From Palaemon carinicauda (Eukaryota > Arthropoda > Malacostraca > Decapoda > Palaemonidae): a stretch of DNA of 64,000 nt. Below the pieces are notes generated by a model that made no database searches, was not told the DNA's origin, and saw only the letters and a program-made list of their open reading frames with translations. The DNA lies in contig NC_090726.1 of NCBI RefSeq assembly GCF_036898095.1, forward strand, positions 34,661,659-34,725,658, written 5' to 3'. A program made the position numbers and the translations under genes. Below, piece by piece: positions 12,291 through 27,299 of this stretch. Every line of letters begins with the position of its first letter. Positions within the stretch are counted from its first letter, which is position 1.

Positions 12291-13180
12291 ACTCAAACGA
12301 ATATTATGCAACAAATTATATTCATTTCTTTCGATAATAACATTAGATCTATCCCAATCTTTTAATACTGATTAAAACTGATAGCTCTCCATTAAAACGA
12401 TGATTGTTTTGGCTGCGCTCACCTCATCTGTAAATGAGATACGTCGCTTCATTTAATTGCAATATTTACTGGAATTCTTGTTATGATGTTGACATATGTG
12501 GTAGAAAATTAGGTTTAGGCACCATTAAAATGAATCAGTCCATGATAAATGATGACTTCCCCTCTAGAAGAGATTCAAGAGGTCGAGAAATAATCTCTTA
12601 TGATTAAAGATTATTCAGTCATAAAGTAAACAGTGTGACAGTAGAAGATTATGAATACCGCAAGTAAGCTAGTATATTCAGGGGAAATATAGAATTATTA
12701 GAATATAGGAAAAGGATTTTAATAATCTATCAAATTGAAATTCAGTATCTCGTGTAATTGAGCACTCAAAACCATTCAGTTGTATCAGTAAGAGCATAAA
12801 TGAAAAATAAAGATAAAGATTTAAGAAATTAGAGTACATTTGTTCAGGAAAGGAGACAGCTTTTAAAGTTGATATGTAATGTAGGTAAGAAAAAAACCTA
12901 TTAAATCTGCAAGACAGGAATATCATACGAACAAATATTGAAGAGTTAAAGGGAATATTCTACATCAGCAGATGGCTGGGTCGCCAGGTAGAGAATTATT
13001 GATCGAATGAGAGTTTATAACTTATTCAGCGAAGGTCGGCCGTCTGGTTCTGCGTCGATTCAGAGGCATAGGTTCGAATCCTTGCTCGGGTAGGTGCATT
13101 CATCAACTAAAATCCTGTTTTGCGTCTATTGTTTCCCTTGTATAGTGAATTTGATGTTGAGAACTATTTATGGTTTGCAG
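12291..13180. other. Intergenic; possible tRNA-like SINE head at 13025-13090
   Basis: Unique-looking AT-rich sequence. Near 13071 there is a perfect B-box-like GGTTCGAATCC, with a weaker A-box-like TCGGCCGTCTGG about 40 bp upstream. This is the spacing of a tRNA-derived promoter, but flanking stems do not form a clear cloverleaf. It may be a SINE head fragment; I do not call a tRNA. Confidence 0.35.
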
Positions 13181-13267
<87 letters not shown>

Positions 13268-13318
13268 GCTTATATATACATATATAAATTATATGTATAT
13301 GTATGTATGTATGTATGT
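13181..13318. repeat. (TA)n with GTAT/ATGT variants
   Basis: TA array with interruptions ending in (GTAT)n. Confidence 0.9.
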
Positions 13319-14306
13319 GCTATGTTAGCACATGTGATTCTGTGTGATTTAGATTTGGTTTAGATTTTATTTTTTGAAATAGATGAAATGAGTATAAACA
13401 CTACCTTTTTCTTTTATTTTCACTAAAGGACCTTTTACGTGTTAGTTAATGGAATCTGAACATAAAAATTCAATGAAAACTACCTTGCGTAAGAGAAAAG
13501 TAATAATCCTGACGCCAGAACGTTTTTAATATTTGTGCCGGGAAAAATCAACTAGAATTAAAAAGAAAAAAGATAATGGAAAAATATACAATCAAACCTA
13601 TATCCGATATGTGCATCGTAATCTCTTTATTTGTAGTAAGCAACCGATCCCTTACTAAAATACATATTTACAAGACTCAAACAATTGTAATGATTTACCT
13701 TTTCTAAAAAGAGGTCTCTCTTGAACAAACAAAGGAACCCAAATGCTGGAACTTCTCGATTTCCTATCGTTACTCTACAGAGAGGTAAACGATTTCGTCC
13801 CTGAAATATCATGTTATACTTCGAGTACATATTTCAGTTATTCATGTAAACGTGTATTATTGTGATGATGTAGTATCTCCTTTTCATTCAAAGCTCCAAG
13901 GCTGAGGGACTTTATATCTTATAATGCTAGGTTTCCATCTTTATTTTTATGTAAGCTGCATCTTTCTAGTTATGCATATTGAGAAGTAGAGTAATTTCTG
14001 CCGTCTTTGGTTTATTGCTAACTTTCTTTTTAGTAGTGTTTGTATTATTATGAAGATGTTCATATCTTCACCAGTTGTCTTATTCACCCCCCTAAGGTCT
14101 CTGCCTCTGGTCATCACGATAATGATCCTTATTATGCCTGAGGGTGAGATATTAGTTAGGTAGGTGTTTTTTTTTTTTTTTTTTTTTTTTTGTAGGTCTC
14201 CATGAAATCGTTTTGCATCAGTTTCTATTTATTTTTTGTTGGCCTTTCTATTCAAGTTTTATAACTGTTCATCGGCATTATTATTGCTGTTGCTTAAATT
14301 GTCAAG

Positions 14307-14310
<4 letters not shown>
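13319..14310. other. Intergenic with a T25 tract
   Basis: No gene recognised. A pure T run lies at 14167-14191. A 67-codon minus frame (13627-13830) has no recognisable features. Confidence 0.5.
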
Positions 14311-14387
<77 letters not shown>

Positions 14388-14388
14388 C
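14311..14388. repeat. (CT)n then (AC)n
   Basis: A ~70-bp CT run followed by four AC units. Confidence 0.95.
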
Positions 14389-15105
14389 TATAACTTCCAT
14401 GTCATGCAACTGAACATAGGTATATTACGACCTGAATTAATACCAATTTACGGTTTAATTTATTTAAAAGAGCAAAAAATTCGAAATAGAATAATCACGT
14501 ATGCGCGTATCCGGTTATGTAAAGATAAATCATTTGAATATACTGATGGAATAATCCATACATAGAGGGAGGTGCGTTTGCATACATATTGCAGACTGTA
14601 ATCGAAAAAAAATGCATGTGACCAACTTTTCACTTTTGTAGCCACAAACATCTGTCCATGAAATGCACGAACAAATCTCGCCATTTGCCTAAAACTAAAT
14701 CTATATGTATCGAAAATACGAAGCAAACTAATTTCTCAATTGAAAAATTAATGGCATTCATCGCTTTCCTGTTGCAGTATTGATATATAAAATATTGTGG
14801 TGATAATGAAATCAGCCCTTTGCGCATTCCACTGAAAAAACAATCCGAACTTAATTTATCCTAATTAAATGCGATTTCATTATTTAGATTTCAACGCTGT
14901 TAAATTTCAAGCTTCCTGCAGTAATATCGTAAATGTCACCACATAAATGGCTGTTAAATGATAAAAAAATTCCATGTTGTAGAAATGTTGGTTTTGGATT
15001 TATAATTGTACCAGCATGTTGCGCTTGTCATGAAAATGACAATCGGATTTCTTTTGTTCGCTTTTAAATGTGGTTATTACAATAAACGGTAATAATGATC
15101 GAATA

Positions 15106-15108
<3 letters not shown>
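14389..15108. other. Intergenic, nothing recognised
   Basis: AT-rich. The 88-codon minus frame (14460-14726) shows no domain. Confidence 0.5.

Positions 15109-15181
<73 letters not shown>
15109..15181. repeat. (CT)n microsatellite
   Basis: Pure CT run. Confidence 0.95.
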
Positions 15182-15185
<4 letters not shown>

Positions 15186-16452
15186 ATATAAGCGAAGTTA
15201 GATATATATAACACAAGATATTAGCACAATATAGACTGTAATATATCTTTGGGTTTGTGTGTAGCAGTCACGAAAGCTGACACGTGATGAGCATAAGGTA
15301 TGTATTATAGCTATGAAAGGAAAAGTGAGAAAGACTTGATTGGAATTACTACTGTCGTCTTAATAGTGACATTGATGGACTCACTCTGAGAATAAATATA
15401 CAAGGATGTCGTTTTACTACAGATGAATAGAATCTTTCAGCTGTCAGGTTCATCGTGATTCCCTATAAGTCTGATTCTATAAAAGAGGATAATAATAAGA
15501 GACCAGGGCTTTGGTTTAAATTCTGACCTTGGGTACAGGCAATTAAAAAGGATTCAACATTACTTATTTGGGTAAAGTTATTATCATGCAATATTGTACT
15601 CGTCTCTGACCAACCAATTCTTACTTAATCCTAGCCAGTGGAAAGCCAAAGCATTACTAACCAATACCCCAGAGATGGCCATCATGCTGTTTTATTCTGA
15701 CAGAAATGGGCATATAGATGTTTAACCGACATAAAACAAGTTCTGTTCTGAACAAGAAATACTAGATAATATATTATTACGATTTCGTAATCTATCCTGA
15801 AATAACATATTTTTAATGTACAGTTATAGTTAAACACTATCTTCTAACTAGTTTTTGCATAAGGGGTATGACATCTAAAAAACATTCATGAAATGGCAAA
15901 TGCAATATATTATTTGTTGCTTCCATTTTCTCTAACTGGACATTATAAAATGTTTTCTAAGCTCTATTAATACAGTTGTCCATGAAATATTTGGGATAGC
16001 AGAGATTAGGGGCATTTTCTATTTTGGTAAACTCCTCCTTTATAGATTCAAAGCAGTATACTTTAAGTGCCCCAAGGTACATAGAGGGAAAAAAACGTAA
16101 TACTTTATATTTTTAGAGGGGCCTGATTATGAATATTTAAATGCTAAGTTATTTGTTGGTTTTCTATATATGGAAAATTGAAATTTATCCGCTTTTCTGA
16201 CAATCATAACGTGTAAAACAGGATATTGTTATTCCCTTCTTTTTCTATAATAGATTTATTTCTACAATACCCAGTACATCATCAAGATTACATATGGCAA
16301 ACAATTTGGGAGGACCAAATTGAGGATATTAATCCACTCGCTAAAAGATCATTATGTAATGTTTTTTCTTTAATGATTAATGTTCATTATAACTGGATAT
16401 CTAAATTTTTAGGGCTAATTAAAATAATTAACACACATTCCTCAGTATTTAT
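15182..16452. other. Intergenic, nothing recognised
   Basis: Unique-looking AT-rich sequence. The 93-codon plus frame ending in the LINE tail (16226-16507) has no family resemblance. Confidence 0.5.
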
Positions 16453-18105
16453 TTCATCATCATCATCATTTCCTCCTACGTCTATTGACGCAAAGGGCCT
16501 CGGTTAGATTTCGCCAGACTTATCTGTCTTGAGCTTTTAAATCAGTATTTCTCCATTCATCATCTCCTACTTCACGTATCATAGTTCTCAGCCATGTAGG
16601 CCTGGGTCTTCCACCTCTTTTAGTGCCTTGTGAAGCCTAGTTGAAATTTTGGTGAACGACTCTCCCTCGGGGAGTGCGAAGAGCATGCCCAAACCATATT
16701 CATCTACCCCTCACCATTTTTTCATCCACATATGACACTCGAGTAATCTCTCTTATAGTTTCATTTCTAATCCTGTCCTGCCACTTAATTCCCAATATTT
16801 TTCTGAGGGCTTTTTTCTCAAATCTACAAAATCTGTTGGATATTCTTCCATTGTCATACCATAACTCATGTCCATACAGTAACACCGATCTCACTAAACT
16901 GATATATAGCCAGATTTTTATGTGAAATTTCAGGCGATTTGGTTTCCAAATTTTACTTAACCTAGTCATTGTCTGATTTTCCTTTTTCAATCTTTCATTA
17001 AACTCAAATTCTAAAGACCCTGTATTAGAGATCATAGTTCCTAAATACTTAAATGATTCTACCTCATTAATCCTTTCTCTTTCTAATGATATTTCATCCT
17101 CCATTGCATATTCCGTTCTCATCATCTCCGTCTTTCTTCTATTTATCTCGTACCCAGCCTCATGTGATATTTCATGCATTCTGGTAAGCAAGCTTTGCAA
17201 GTATTGAGGCATTTTGCTAATAAGGACAGCGTCATCAGCATACTCTAGGTCTGCTAATATCCTGTTATTTATCCAGTCCAATCCTTCTCCGCCATCTCCA
17301 GCTGTTCTATATGTATTACAGAATCCATGAGGAGGATAAACAACATAGGTGACAATACATTCCCTTGGAGTACTACGCTGTTCATTGGAAATTCATTTGA
17401 TAGGACTCCATTAACATTAACTTTGCACTTGTTATGCTCATGAAGAGACTTAATCAAATAACGCAGGACTCTCCACAAAATTGGCCAGGGTACACTATCA
17501 AAGACTTTTTCATAATCCACAAATGCCATCAAAAGTGGATGCCTATATTCTACACAATGCTGCAGCACATATATTAAAATGAAAATTTGGTTAGTGCAAC
17601 TTCGACCTTTTCTAAATCATGCTTGTTCATCTATCAGCTTTTCATCAGTCTTTCTCTCTAGTCTCTAGAATGAGTTACTATAATATATAAATGTCCATGA
17701 CAATTGACGTAACTGGATGCCTCTGTAATTATTGCAATCAGTCAGTATTTTTTTTTTCACCTAGCCTCCTAGCTCCCATTCATCAGGTTTTGCCTCTTCA
17801 CGCCACATTCTACAAAATAATCTTGTAAGTATTCAGGGAGTCGTTTCATTTTTGCCTAATATCATGTCAGCAGTTATTCCATCGTATCCGGGGGCTTTCC
17901 ATCACTTGAGGTTTTTAAGAATAGTTTCGACTTCAAACACACTGAATTCATTCATGAGCACATCCATATCAAGGTCATCCTCAGCTTCAGGTATATATCA
18001 GTCAAATTATTCCCTTCGAATCTCCCTTTCATGACCTCACTAAAGTGTTCCATCCAACGTAGCCTTTCTTCTTTTCTACTGTTTTAACTGATCCATGTTC
18101 TCATA
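16453..18105 (-). mobile_element. RTE-like LINE, 5'-truncated (family 1, copy 1)
   Basis: Minus-strand non-LTR retrotransposon whose 3' end is at 16453 with a short (ATG)n tail. Landmarks in element order: the end of the EN-RT linker at about 18100, a DGITA block near 17880, AFVDYEKVFDSVPWPILWRVL (about 17470-17530), SNEFPMNSVVLQGNVLSPMLF (about 17330-17400), the catalytic-region phrase YADDAVLISKMP (about 17210-17250), then INRRKTEMMRTEYAMEDE and the C-terminal region. A 193-codon open stretch remains at 16700-17281 and a 99-codon one at 17269-17568, in different frames. The sequence lines up with 35600-37255 on the plus strand. It lacks the endonuclease domain, which is normal 5' truncation by incomplete reverse transcription, and it is non-functional. 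Confidence 0.88.
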
Positions 18106-18709
18106 TTTCATGAATTAGAATGGTCTGGAAATATTAATTCCCAACGTCAATTTTACTTATTGGGTTATCGGTTTGTCTACTATTAGTACGGAAAACAAAT
18201 GGTGGTTTGTTTCAAGCATGATCAAGTGCAGAAATAATAAACTGTATCCACTGAGATTGTTTAGATATTCCAACGTATTAGCTATGTGTTCTAAGGGTCA
18301 TGCAGTTGTGTGATTTCCCAAGATAGAAGATGTGTGGCATATTGACGAAACAGTCAAGCGATTTCTTGACGATGCCATTGCATGACATGATGATGAAGCA
18401 ATTTTCCGTGTTCAGATGAGGAAACTCTTAGATCACGTTAGTAAAGCCGTCATGACATATTCCGACCTGTCTGTTGTGGGACTCTTTGAAGGGACACGGT
18501 TCTGCTTTTGCAGGTTTGGGGGTTTTGGGTATTTTGCTGTTTTAAAGGAATTAGTTTTACATATTATGTCGTATTCTTTTCGAAAATATTAGCAATAGTT
18601 ATCGTTTTCTTGTAATTACACATCTTGAGACGACCTCAGTAAAACTTTTGATTGAAGTCGAAGTATATTATTAGATGATATAGCTATAAAGAAATTACAT
18701 AGTTTAAAA
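18106..18709. other. Intergenic, nothing recognised
   Basis: No supported gene or repeat. Confidence 0.45.
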
Positions 18710-19021
18710 GTCGCTCATGATTGCAGAGGCTAGGGACAGTGACATTGCCCTAGTACGTAGAACAATGCCCTTGAGACTGACCATATATTATATGATCAGA
18801 GCCCAAGCCTCCTCTCCACCCAAGCTAGGACCATGGAGGGCCAGGCAGTGGCTGCTGATGATTCAGCAGATAGACCTATAGGCTCCCCCAAACCCCACAA
18901 CCTTAGCTCACAAGGATGGTAAGGTTGCAGACACTAATGGAACTAACGAGTCTAAGCGGGACTCGAACCCCCGACTGGGAAACACCAGGCAGAGACGTTA
19001 CCGATCAGGCCACAGCAACCC
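18710..19021 (-). mobile_element. tRNA-derived SINE, copy 1
   Basis: Read on the minus strand from 19021, the head GGTTGCTGTGGCCTGATCGG contains an A box (TGGCCTGATCGG, 19001-19012) and a B box (GGTTCGAGTCC, 18959-18969), i.e. a polymerase III promoter with tRNA spacing. The body ends at about 18710 with TCATGAGCGAC. A second copy at 25377-25696 matches along its whole length. At about 312 bp it is a typical SINE size and encodes no protein. The 3' tail is not obviously shared with a LINE in this window. Confidence 0.8.
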
Positions 19022-19431
19022 TTATGTTATGTTGTGAGTTGGGTAGTCACTTCTTGATGAACTAACATCGATGAACGCAAAAAGCGTCTTAGCCAGTATG
19101 CAGTTGCATGATACAGTAAGTTACGTGTTATTTGTGAGCATAATTACATGACTTGCTAACGAATTTATTTGATATTAGTATCATGGTCTCTCGGATCCTG
19201 ACGCTTTCTACCATGCAATTTTTAATCTTACTTGTCCTTGCACAGAATGATAATTATCCTTCCACTGATTAATCAGACATAATCAGTGTGAAAGGTGTGT
19301 ATGTTCAGACTTATTTTAATTACATTAGAAAATTTTTTTACCGAACTAAAAACTGACACACTACTTTTCAATTACTTGGCTGTTTTACTTAATATCTTGT
19401 GAATGATATATCTTTCACATTGATAAATTAA
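19022..19431. other. Intergenic, nothing recognised
   Basis: AT-rich, no open frame of note. Confidence 0.45.

Positions 19432-19482
<51 letters not shown>
19432..19482. repeat. (TA)n(TG)n microsatellite
   Basis: TA units followed by 12 TG units. Confidence 0.95.
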
Positions 19483-20627
<1,145 letters not shown>

Positions 20628-20629
<2 letters not shown>

Positions 20630-21748
20630 GAAGTGGACACTCAACAACTGCTCATATCCATGTAATTAACCTGCAAATAGAAAAATCAGCAGAGTATGAC
20701 AAACCACTATGTATGACATTCATAGGCTATGAAAAAGCTTCAGATTCTGTCAAGACATCAGCAGTAATGAAAGCCCTTAAAACAAGGAATAAAAGAATCG
20801 TATGTTAGAACACTTGAAGATATCTATACAGGAAGTACAGTTATTCCAAAACTACATAAAGATAGTTAGAACATTCAGATTGAGAAAGGAGTTAGGCAAC
20901 GAGACCCCATCTCTCCTAAATTATTTACATCAATGCTTATAAAAAGTTTTTAAAAATTTAGATTGTGTAAATGTAAAAATTGATATTAATGGGGAATACC
21001 TCAACAGCTTAAGATTTTCAAGTGACAGAGTTGCGTTTAGTGAATCATGGGAGGAATTGCAATAGATAATAGATTCGAATAAAACAGAAATTTAGATCTT
21101 GTTCAATGAAAACGTAGAGAGACAACAAATAGGAGTTATGGATGAGACTAAAGATTGTTAATGTATTTACATACTTCGAACAGACTGTAAGTGTTTCCCC
21201 AGAACACAAGACCGAAATTAAACGAACGATAAGCATAGGATAGAGAGCATTTGGAAAGCAAAATTGAGATTATGAAAAATAAAAATGACATTTTCTCTAA
21301 AAACAAAAGATATTTAATGAGATAGTACTACCAGTATTAACTTATGCATCAGAAACTTGGAGCTTTACTAAAGCCTTAGTACATGCTACTTACATCTCAA
21401 AGAGCCATGGAAAGAATAATGATGGGAATAACGCTATAAGACAGGAAAAGAGCAATATGGATAAGAGAGCAAACTAAAGTAGACGTTATTTTAAAATGTA
21501 AGAAAAACAAATGGACATGGCCAGGACATATAAAGATAATGGAAGACAATAAATGGACATTAAGAATAACCGAATGGGTCCCTAGAGATGGTAAAAGTAG
21601 CAATAGGAGGAAGAGAAGACCATGGATCGACAAACTAAGAAAGTTTGCGGGCCTGGACTGGCACAGAAACACTATAAACAGACGCAAGAGGAAGGACATA
21701 CCTGAGGCCTTTGTTCTGCAGTGGACTAGTAACGGCTGATGACGTTAT
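20628..21748 (+). mobile_element. RTE-like LINE, 5'-truncated (family 2, copy C)
   Basis: Starts inside RT with [16 protein letters not shown] and [17 protein letters not shown] (about 20700-20755, the FVDYEKAFDSV equivalent). It continues through a KGVRQ(G)D-type block at about 20885, a degraded catalytic region (LRFSSD... FSESWEEL, about 21005-21060, with the DD pair damaged) and the C-terminal region to RGRPWID-like text. It ends TTCTGCAGTGGACTAG at about 21720-21735. Many stops and frame changes are present. The minus-strand fragments at 2.0 and 38.4 kb share its 3' end. The family looks like RTE/BovB-type elements; clade assignment is by motif memory only. Confidence 0.8.
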
Positions 21749-21753
21749 ATATT

Positions 21754-22831
<1,078 letters not shown>

Positions 22832-23221
22832 GTGATAATGAGGAAACGATAAGCGGAAAATAATGGAACTGATAAATGACTGGCCAGACAATACTTTATT
22901 GGATCCTTCTCTCTGGTTACGGTTCATTTTCCCCATTGCCTACATACACACCGAATAGTATGGTGATAATGAGTAAACGATAAGCGGAATATAATGGACT
23001 GATAAATGACTGGCCAGGCAGTACTTTATTGGATCCTTCTCTCTGGTTACGGTTCATTTTCCCTTTGCCTACATACACACCGAATAGTATGGTGATAATG
23101 AGTAAACGATAAGCGGAATATAATGGAACTGATAAATGACTGGCCAGACAATACTTTATTGGATCCTTCTCTCTGGTTACGGTTCATTTTCCCTTTGCCT
23201 ACATACACACCGTATAATATG
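22832..23221. repeat. ~130-bp tandem triplication
   Basis: GTGATAATGAGKAAACGATA begins units at 22832, 22963 and 23092 (131 and 129 bp apart). Each unit carries a GATAAATGACTGGCCAGRCA block, ATTGGATCCTTCTCTC, GGTTACGGTTCATTTTCCC and TACATACACACCG. The units differ at only a few positions, so the triplication is recent. The third unit runs on into the TAA-tailed repeat downstream. Confidence 0.9.
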
Positions 23222-23722
23222 GCCTATTCTTTCCATATTCTCCTCTGTCCTCATACACCTGGCAATACAGGTTACTAAACAATTCTTCTTCTCTCAAGGG
23301 GTTAACTACTGCACTGTAATTGGCCAGTGGCCACTTTCCTCTTCGTAAGGGTAGAAGAGACTGTTTAGCTATGGTAAGCAGCTCTTCTAGGAGGACACTC
23401 CAAAATCAAACTATTGTCCTCTAGTCTCGAGTAGTGCCATAGCCTCTTTACCATGGCCTTCCACTGTCTCGGATTAGAGTTCTCATGCTTGAGGCTACAC
23501 TCGGGCACACTATTCTCTCTTATCTTCTTCCTCTTGTTTTGTTAAAGTTTTTATAGTTTATATAGAAAATATTTATTTTAATGTTACTGTTCTTAAAATA
23601 TTCTATTTTTCCTTGATTCCTTTCTTCACTTGTTTACTTTCCCTGTTGGAGCCCCTGGGCTTTTAGCATATCCTGCTTTTCCAACTAGGGTTGTAGCTGA
23701 GCAGGTAATAATAATAATAATG

Positions 23723-23792
<70 letters not shown>
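23221..23792 (+). mobile_element. TAA-tailed repeat, alternate body (plus)
   Basis: Plus-oriented copy of the 6.93-kb element. A body with GAGTAGTGCCATAGCC and ACCATGGCCTTCCACTGTCT leads to CCCTGTTGGAGCCCCTGGGC, TTTTCCAACTAGGGTTGTAG and a (TAA)n tail at 23705-23792. No RT motif occurs in the body, so this is a non-autonomous or strongly rearranged member of the LINE family with the same 3' end. Confidence 0.75.
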
Positions 23793-23794
<2 letters not shown>

Positions 23795-24197
23795 GATAAA
23801 TAAAAATCGTTAAGTAAGAGAGCCACAATACTCTGAAATGCGAACCTATCTAAAAAGAGAGATTGATGATGACCGTTACGATAAAAGGTTCACCGATTTC
23901 GATATTGAATTGCTGTCGTGCCCTTATCTAATGTGTATGGAACTTCTGGCATTTTAAAAGTTATTTTGTATCAAAATCCTTCATTTACTTTGTATCAAAA
24001 TCCTCCATTTACTTTGTATCCAAATCCTGCAAAGATTGTCATAGGATTCGGCCAAAAAGATAGAAGGTAGTTTTAAAACAAGGGATTAAAAAAATCTTCA
24101 TCTTTGACTGGTAATGTGTGAGATTCAAGTCCTGCCGTACTATATTTACATTGAATTTTTGTTGTATTGCTTCCATGGCTCCATAGATAAATTAAGC

Positions 24198-24200
<3 letters not shown>
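23793..24200. other. Intergenic with a 24-bp x3 tandem repeat
   Basis: TTTGTATCAAAATCCTTCAT begins units at 23965, 23989 and 24013 (24-bp period, three copies). Otherwise nothing recognised. Confidence 0.7.

Positions 24201-24260
<60 letters not shown>
24201..24260. repeat. (GA)n microsatellite
   Basis: Pure GA run. Confidence 0.95.
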
Positions 24261-24264
<4 letters not shown>

Positions 24265-24936
24265 AATAAAAATAATTTGAAAATAGGAAGAGATGACGTG
24301 ATTTAGCCAAACACTCTCAAAAGTCGATAATTCAGAATTTGCAAGACCTCAATTTCGGTTATTTTTATTTTTCCCTGTTTGGCTTAAAAAAAAATAGCGA
24401 TTGATATGCAATACCTTACGTTGATTACAGTGATAAAGTTTATTTTCTTTAATTTTATCAGTTTTGTGGTAAAGCTTGATACGAAAGTCAAATTTTAATA
24501 CAAATAGTTGTTTTACTGCCAATCGCTTTCATTAAGATTTGGTCTTATGTAACGGGAAAAACTTTCGATTATTTTAGCTTCCCTCACATCGAAATATCAC
24601 AAAATGTAATTGAAACTAATCACTCGAATTTCATAGGAATTAATATAATTTCCCTCTCTTTATGTGTCATATATTTATATATTTTAGTAGTTTTGTGGAA
24701 GTTTAGTCGTCCATAAGAATTGTATTTGTTTTACGTTAAAATTCTACGATAGAGAAAACTCCATACGAAAAACGAATCAACAAACAAAGAGGCAAAAATA
24801 TATTTTTACCATTGTAAATACGTTCCTTAATGACTGCATCTCCGCGCTACGCCACAGAAAATTCGCCATAAGGGTATTATGATCAATTGTTTAACTTGAG
24901 GAAGTGAAACACGGATTTATATACCTAAAGGATATG
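24261..24936. other. Intergenic, nothing recognised
   Basis: AT-rich, no supported feature. Confidence 0.5.
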
Positions 24937-24951
24937 CTATTATTATTATTG

Positions 24952-25013
<62 letters not shown>

Positions 25014-25376
25014 ATTATTATTTATTTATTTATTTATTCATTATTATTAGCTAAGCTACAACCCTACTTGGAAAAACAACTTTCTATAAACCCAAGGGCT
25101 CCAACAGCGAAAAAAATACTCTATTGAGGAAAGAAAATAAGGAAAAAACAAAGTGCATAAGAAGCAGTTAGTAAATGACATAAAAGATTTTAAGATCAGT
25201 AACAATATTAAAATAGATATGTTATATATAAATTATGAAGAGACTTATATCAGCATCTTCATTTGTGCGTGTATGATTTAGACGTATAAGCTCACAGAAA
25301 AATTGGATTTTCCCACTTGAGAGTTTATGGCTAAAAACTAGACAGAAGGGAATTATCCTAATAAAAGTTTATAAAG
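24937..25376 (-). mobile_element. TAA-tailed LINE 3' end (minus)
   Basis: A long (TTA)n/(TTTA)n tail at 24937-25049, then TAGCTAAGCTACAACCCTAC and the family 3' end. The body fades before the SINE copy that starts at 25377. Confidence 0.75.
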
Positions 25377-25696
25377 GTCGCTCATGAATGGCAGAGGCAA
25401 GGATCAGTGACATTGCCCTAGCAATCAGAACAATGCCCTAGAGACTAACCATATATTATTTGATTAGCGCCCAAGCCTCCTCTCCACCCAAGCTAGGACC
25501 AGGGAAGGCCAGGCAGTGGCTGCTGATGACTCAGCAGATAGACCTATAGGCTTCCCCAAAACCCCCCCCCCCAACCTTAGCTCATAAGGATGGTAAGGTT
25601 GCAGACACTAATAGCACTTACGAGTGTGAGCGGAACTCGAACCCCCGACCGGCAAACACCAGGCAGAGACGTTACCAATCAGGCCACAACAACCCC
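25377..25696 (-). mobile_element. tRNA-derived SINE, copy 2
   Basis: Same SINE as 18710-19021 and same strand. The B box GGTTCGAGTTCC (25632-25643) has one change from consensus, and the A box lies at 25674-25685. A C-run (CCCCCCCCCCCC near 25563) is expanded relative to copy 1. It sits directly against a TAA-tailed LINE end. Confidence 0.8.
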
Positions 25697-27174
25697 CATT
25701 AGGTGATTTAATCAAGGTAAATTTCGTACCTATGAACCAACCATGTTTCTTCTGTAGAAATGGAATTCGGGTTGAAAGGATTTAATGGTTCCTTCTCCAT
25801 ATTATAAGCTCAACGTTTGTCCTAACAATGCGATGCTTATTCTCGAAATGGAATTTTTTTCACAACGGTATTTCACTTCTTAATGGTGAGATAAGAGGCA
25901 ATTGAAGAGAAATATGACTGTAACAGTACTGCTATCAGGTGGTCCTCTGTCATCTACTAATGCCAGTTTCTTTTTGTGGGTGTCTTGTGATGTAAAGTTA
26001 GTCTTTATTTTAGAATGCATATATCAGACTTTTCACAAATCTCTTATTCTCTTGTATTAGGCAGTCGTTCGTTTCAAAGTAATTGCTCGTCTGTACGAAA
26101 ATACTTGAGACCTACATATCGGTCTCTTCTTTACATGGGAATTTATTCTGGGACCTAGAGTTCTCTGATAATAAAACATTAAGTAGCTCAGTTATAGCTG
26201 TTGTCAATTTGTAAAGGGCATTTTTACGCTGAAATTCCGTAAAAGGTATATAATACGTATATTCAGATTGAGCTGATTTATTCTTAACTTGGAAAAAACT
26301 ATCTTATATATAGAGAATAGGACTATGAATATGTTAAATCGTTGCAAAGTTAATGAATAGCTGCACAAGAGTTCTTCCTTGTGACAGATTCTTACGGTAT
26401 TTCTAGTATCCATTGTTTTTCTTTAAAAATGATCAACGTACTACTGATGCTCTGATCTTGAATGCTGTAGTCCAACCAGAGAAACCAGTTTGTAATGAGA
26501 TAGTATTTATTATCAAATATGAATGTTACGATTGTGAGAGTTATTTCTTGTACATATAGAATAACAAATTATTTTAATTGTATAAAAGAAAATAAGGTAT
26601 ATTTTGAGTTATCTTAATGAGGGTTCACATAACTGAGGCATAAATGTAGTTACTGACTATGAAAAAAGACAACTTATGGCTGCTTGAAGCATTTTAACCT
26701 AAAACGCCTGCGTTTCAGATTCTATGATACCTATACAAGAGGCAACGTGCTTCTTTTGATGACTTGTTTATGTTCGGTGTTGTTGATTTTAAGACCTTTT
26801 TACAAAATGTACCCCCATCGCACAATGGCCTTCAGGAGGACAATATTTCTATGAACATGGTTTTGTAACTAAAAATAATACGCTCTCTTTACCTATCTCT
26901 ATCTCTCTTTCTTTGGGATTTTGAAAATAAAATAACGCAATAAGAGCTGTGCACGTAAGAGTAATAGAGAATCGAAATTCATATGTTTGTCAAAAAAATC
27001 ACTAAGGAAAAGCCAGCCATGAAACCGAAATTGTTACTCACCTGTTATGAATGTCATACATGTAACGCACAAGGTTCATGTTCCTTACCTTTGAATATGC
27101 TAGAATTGCATTTACCGCGTCCATTTACATTCCAAAGTCTCCGTGTTATAATAATTGAGACATATTGTCTATGT
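25697..27174. other. Intergenic, nothing recognised
   Basis: About 1.5 kb of AT-rich unique-looking sequence. Short frames at 26204-26413 (minus) and 26983-27177 (plus) have no domain. Confidence 0.5.

Positions 27175-27240
<66 letters not shown>
27175..27240. repeat. (GA)n microsatellite
   Basis: Pure GA run. Confidence 0.95.
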
Positions 27241-27242
<2 letters not shown>

Positions 27243-27299
27243 ATTTCGTAGCCACCTTCTAATGATTCCTCTTTGGTTTTCTTCTGTAACATAACTTTC

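Noticed and set aside
14213..14565. Ser-Leu and Arg-Glu repeat proteins (also 1599, 27412, 28975, 33342, 37739, 52670)
   Set aside because: Translations of (CT)n or (GA)n. The flanking non-repetitive parts show no domain.
18959..19012. tRNA gene
   Set aside because: A and B boxes are present, but sequence continues into a 312-bp repeat with a second copy, so it is a SINE head.
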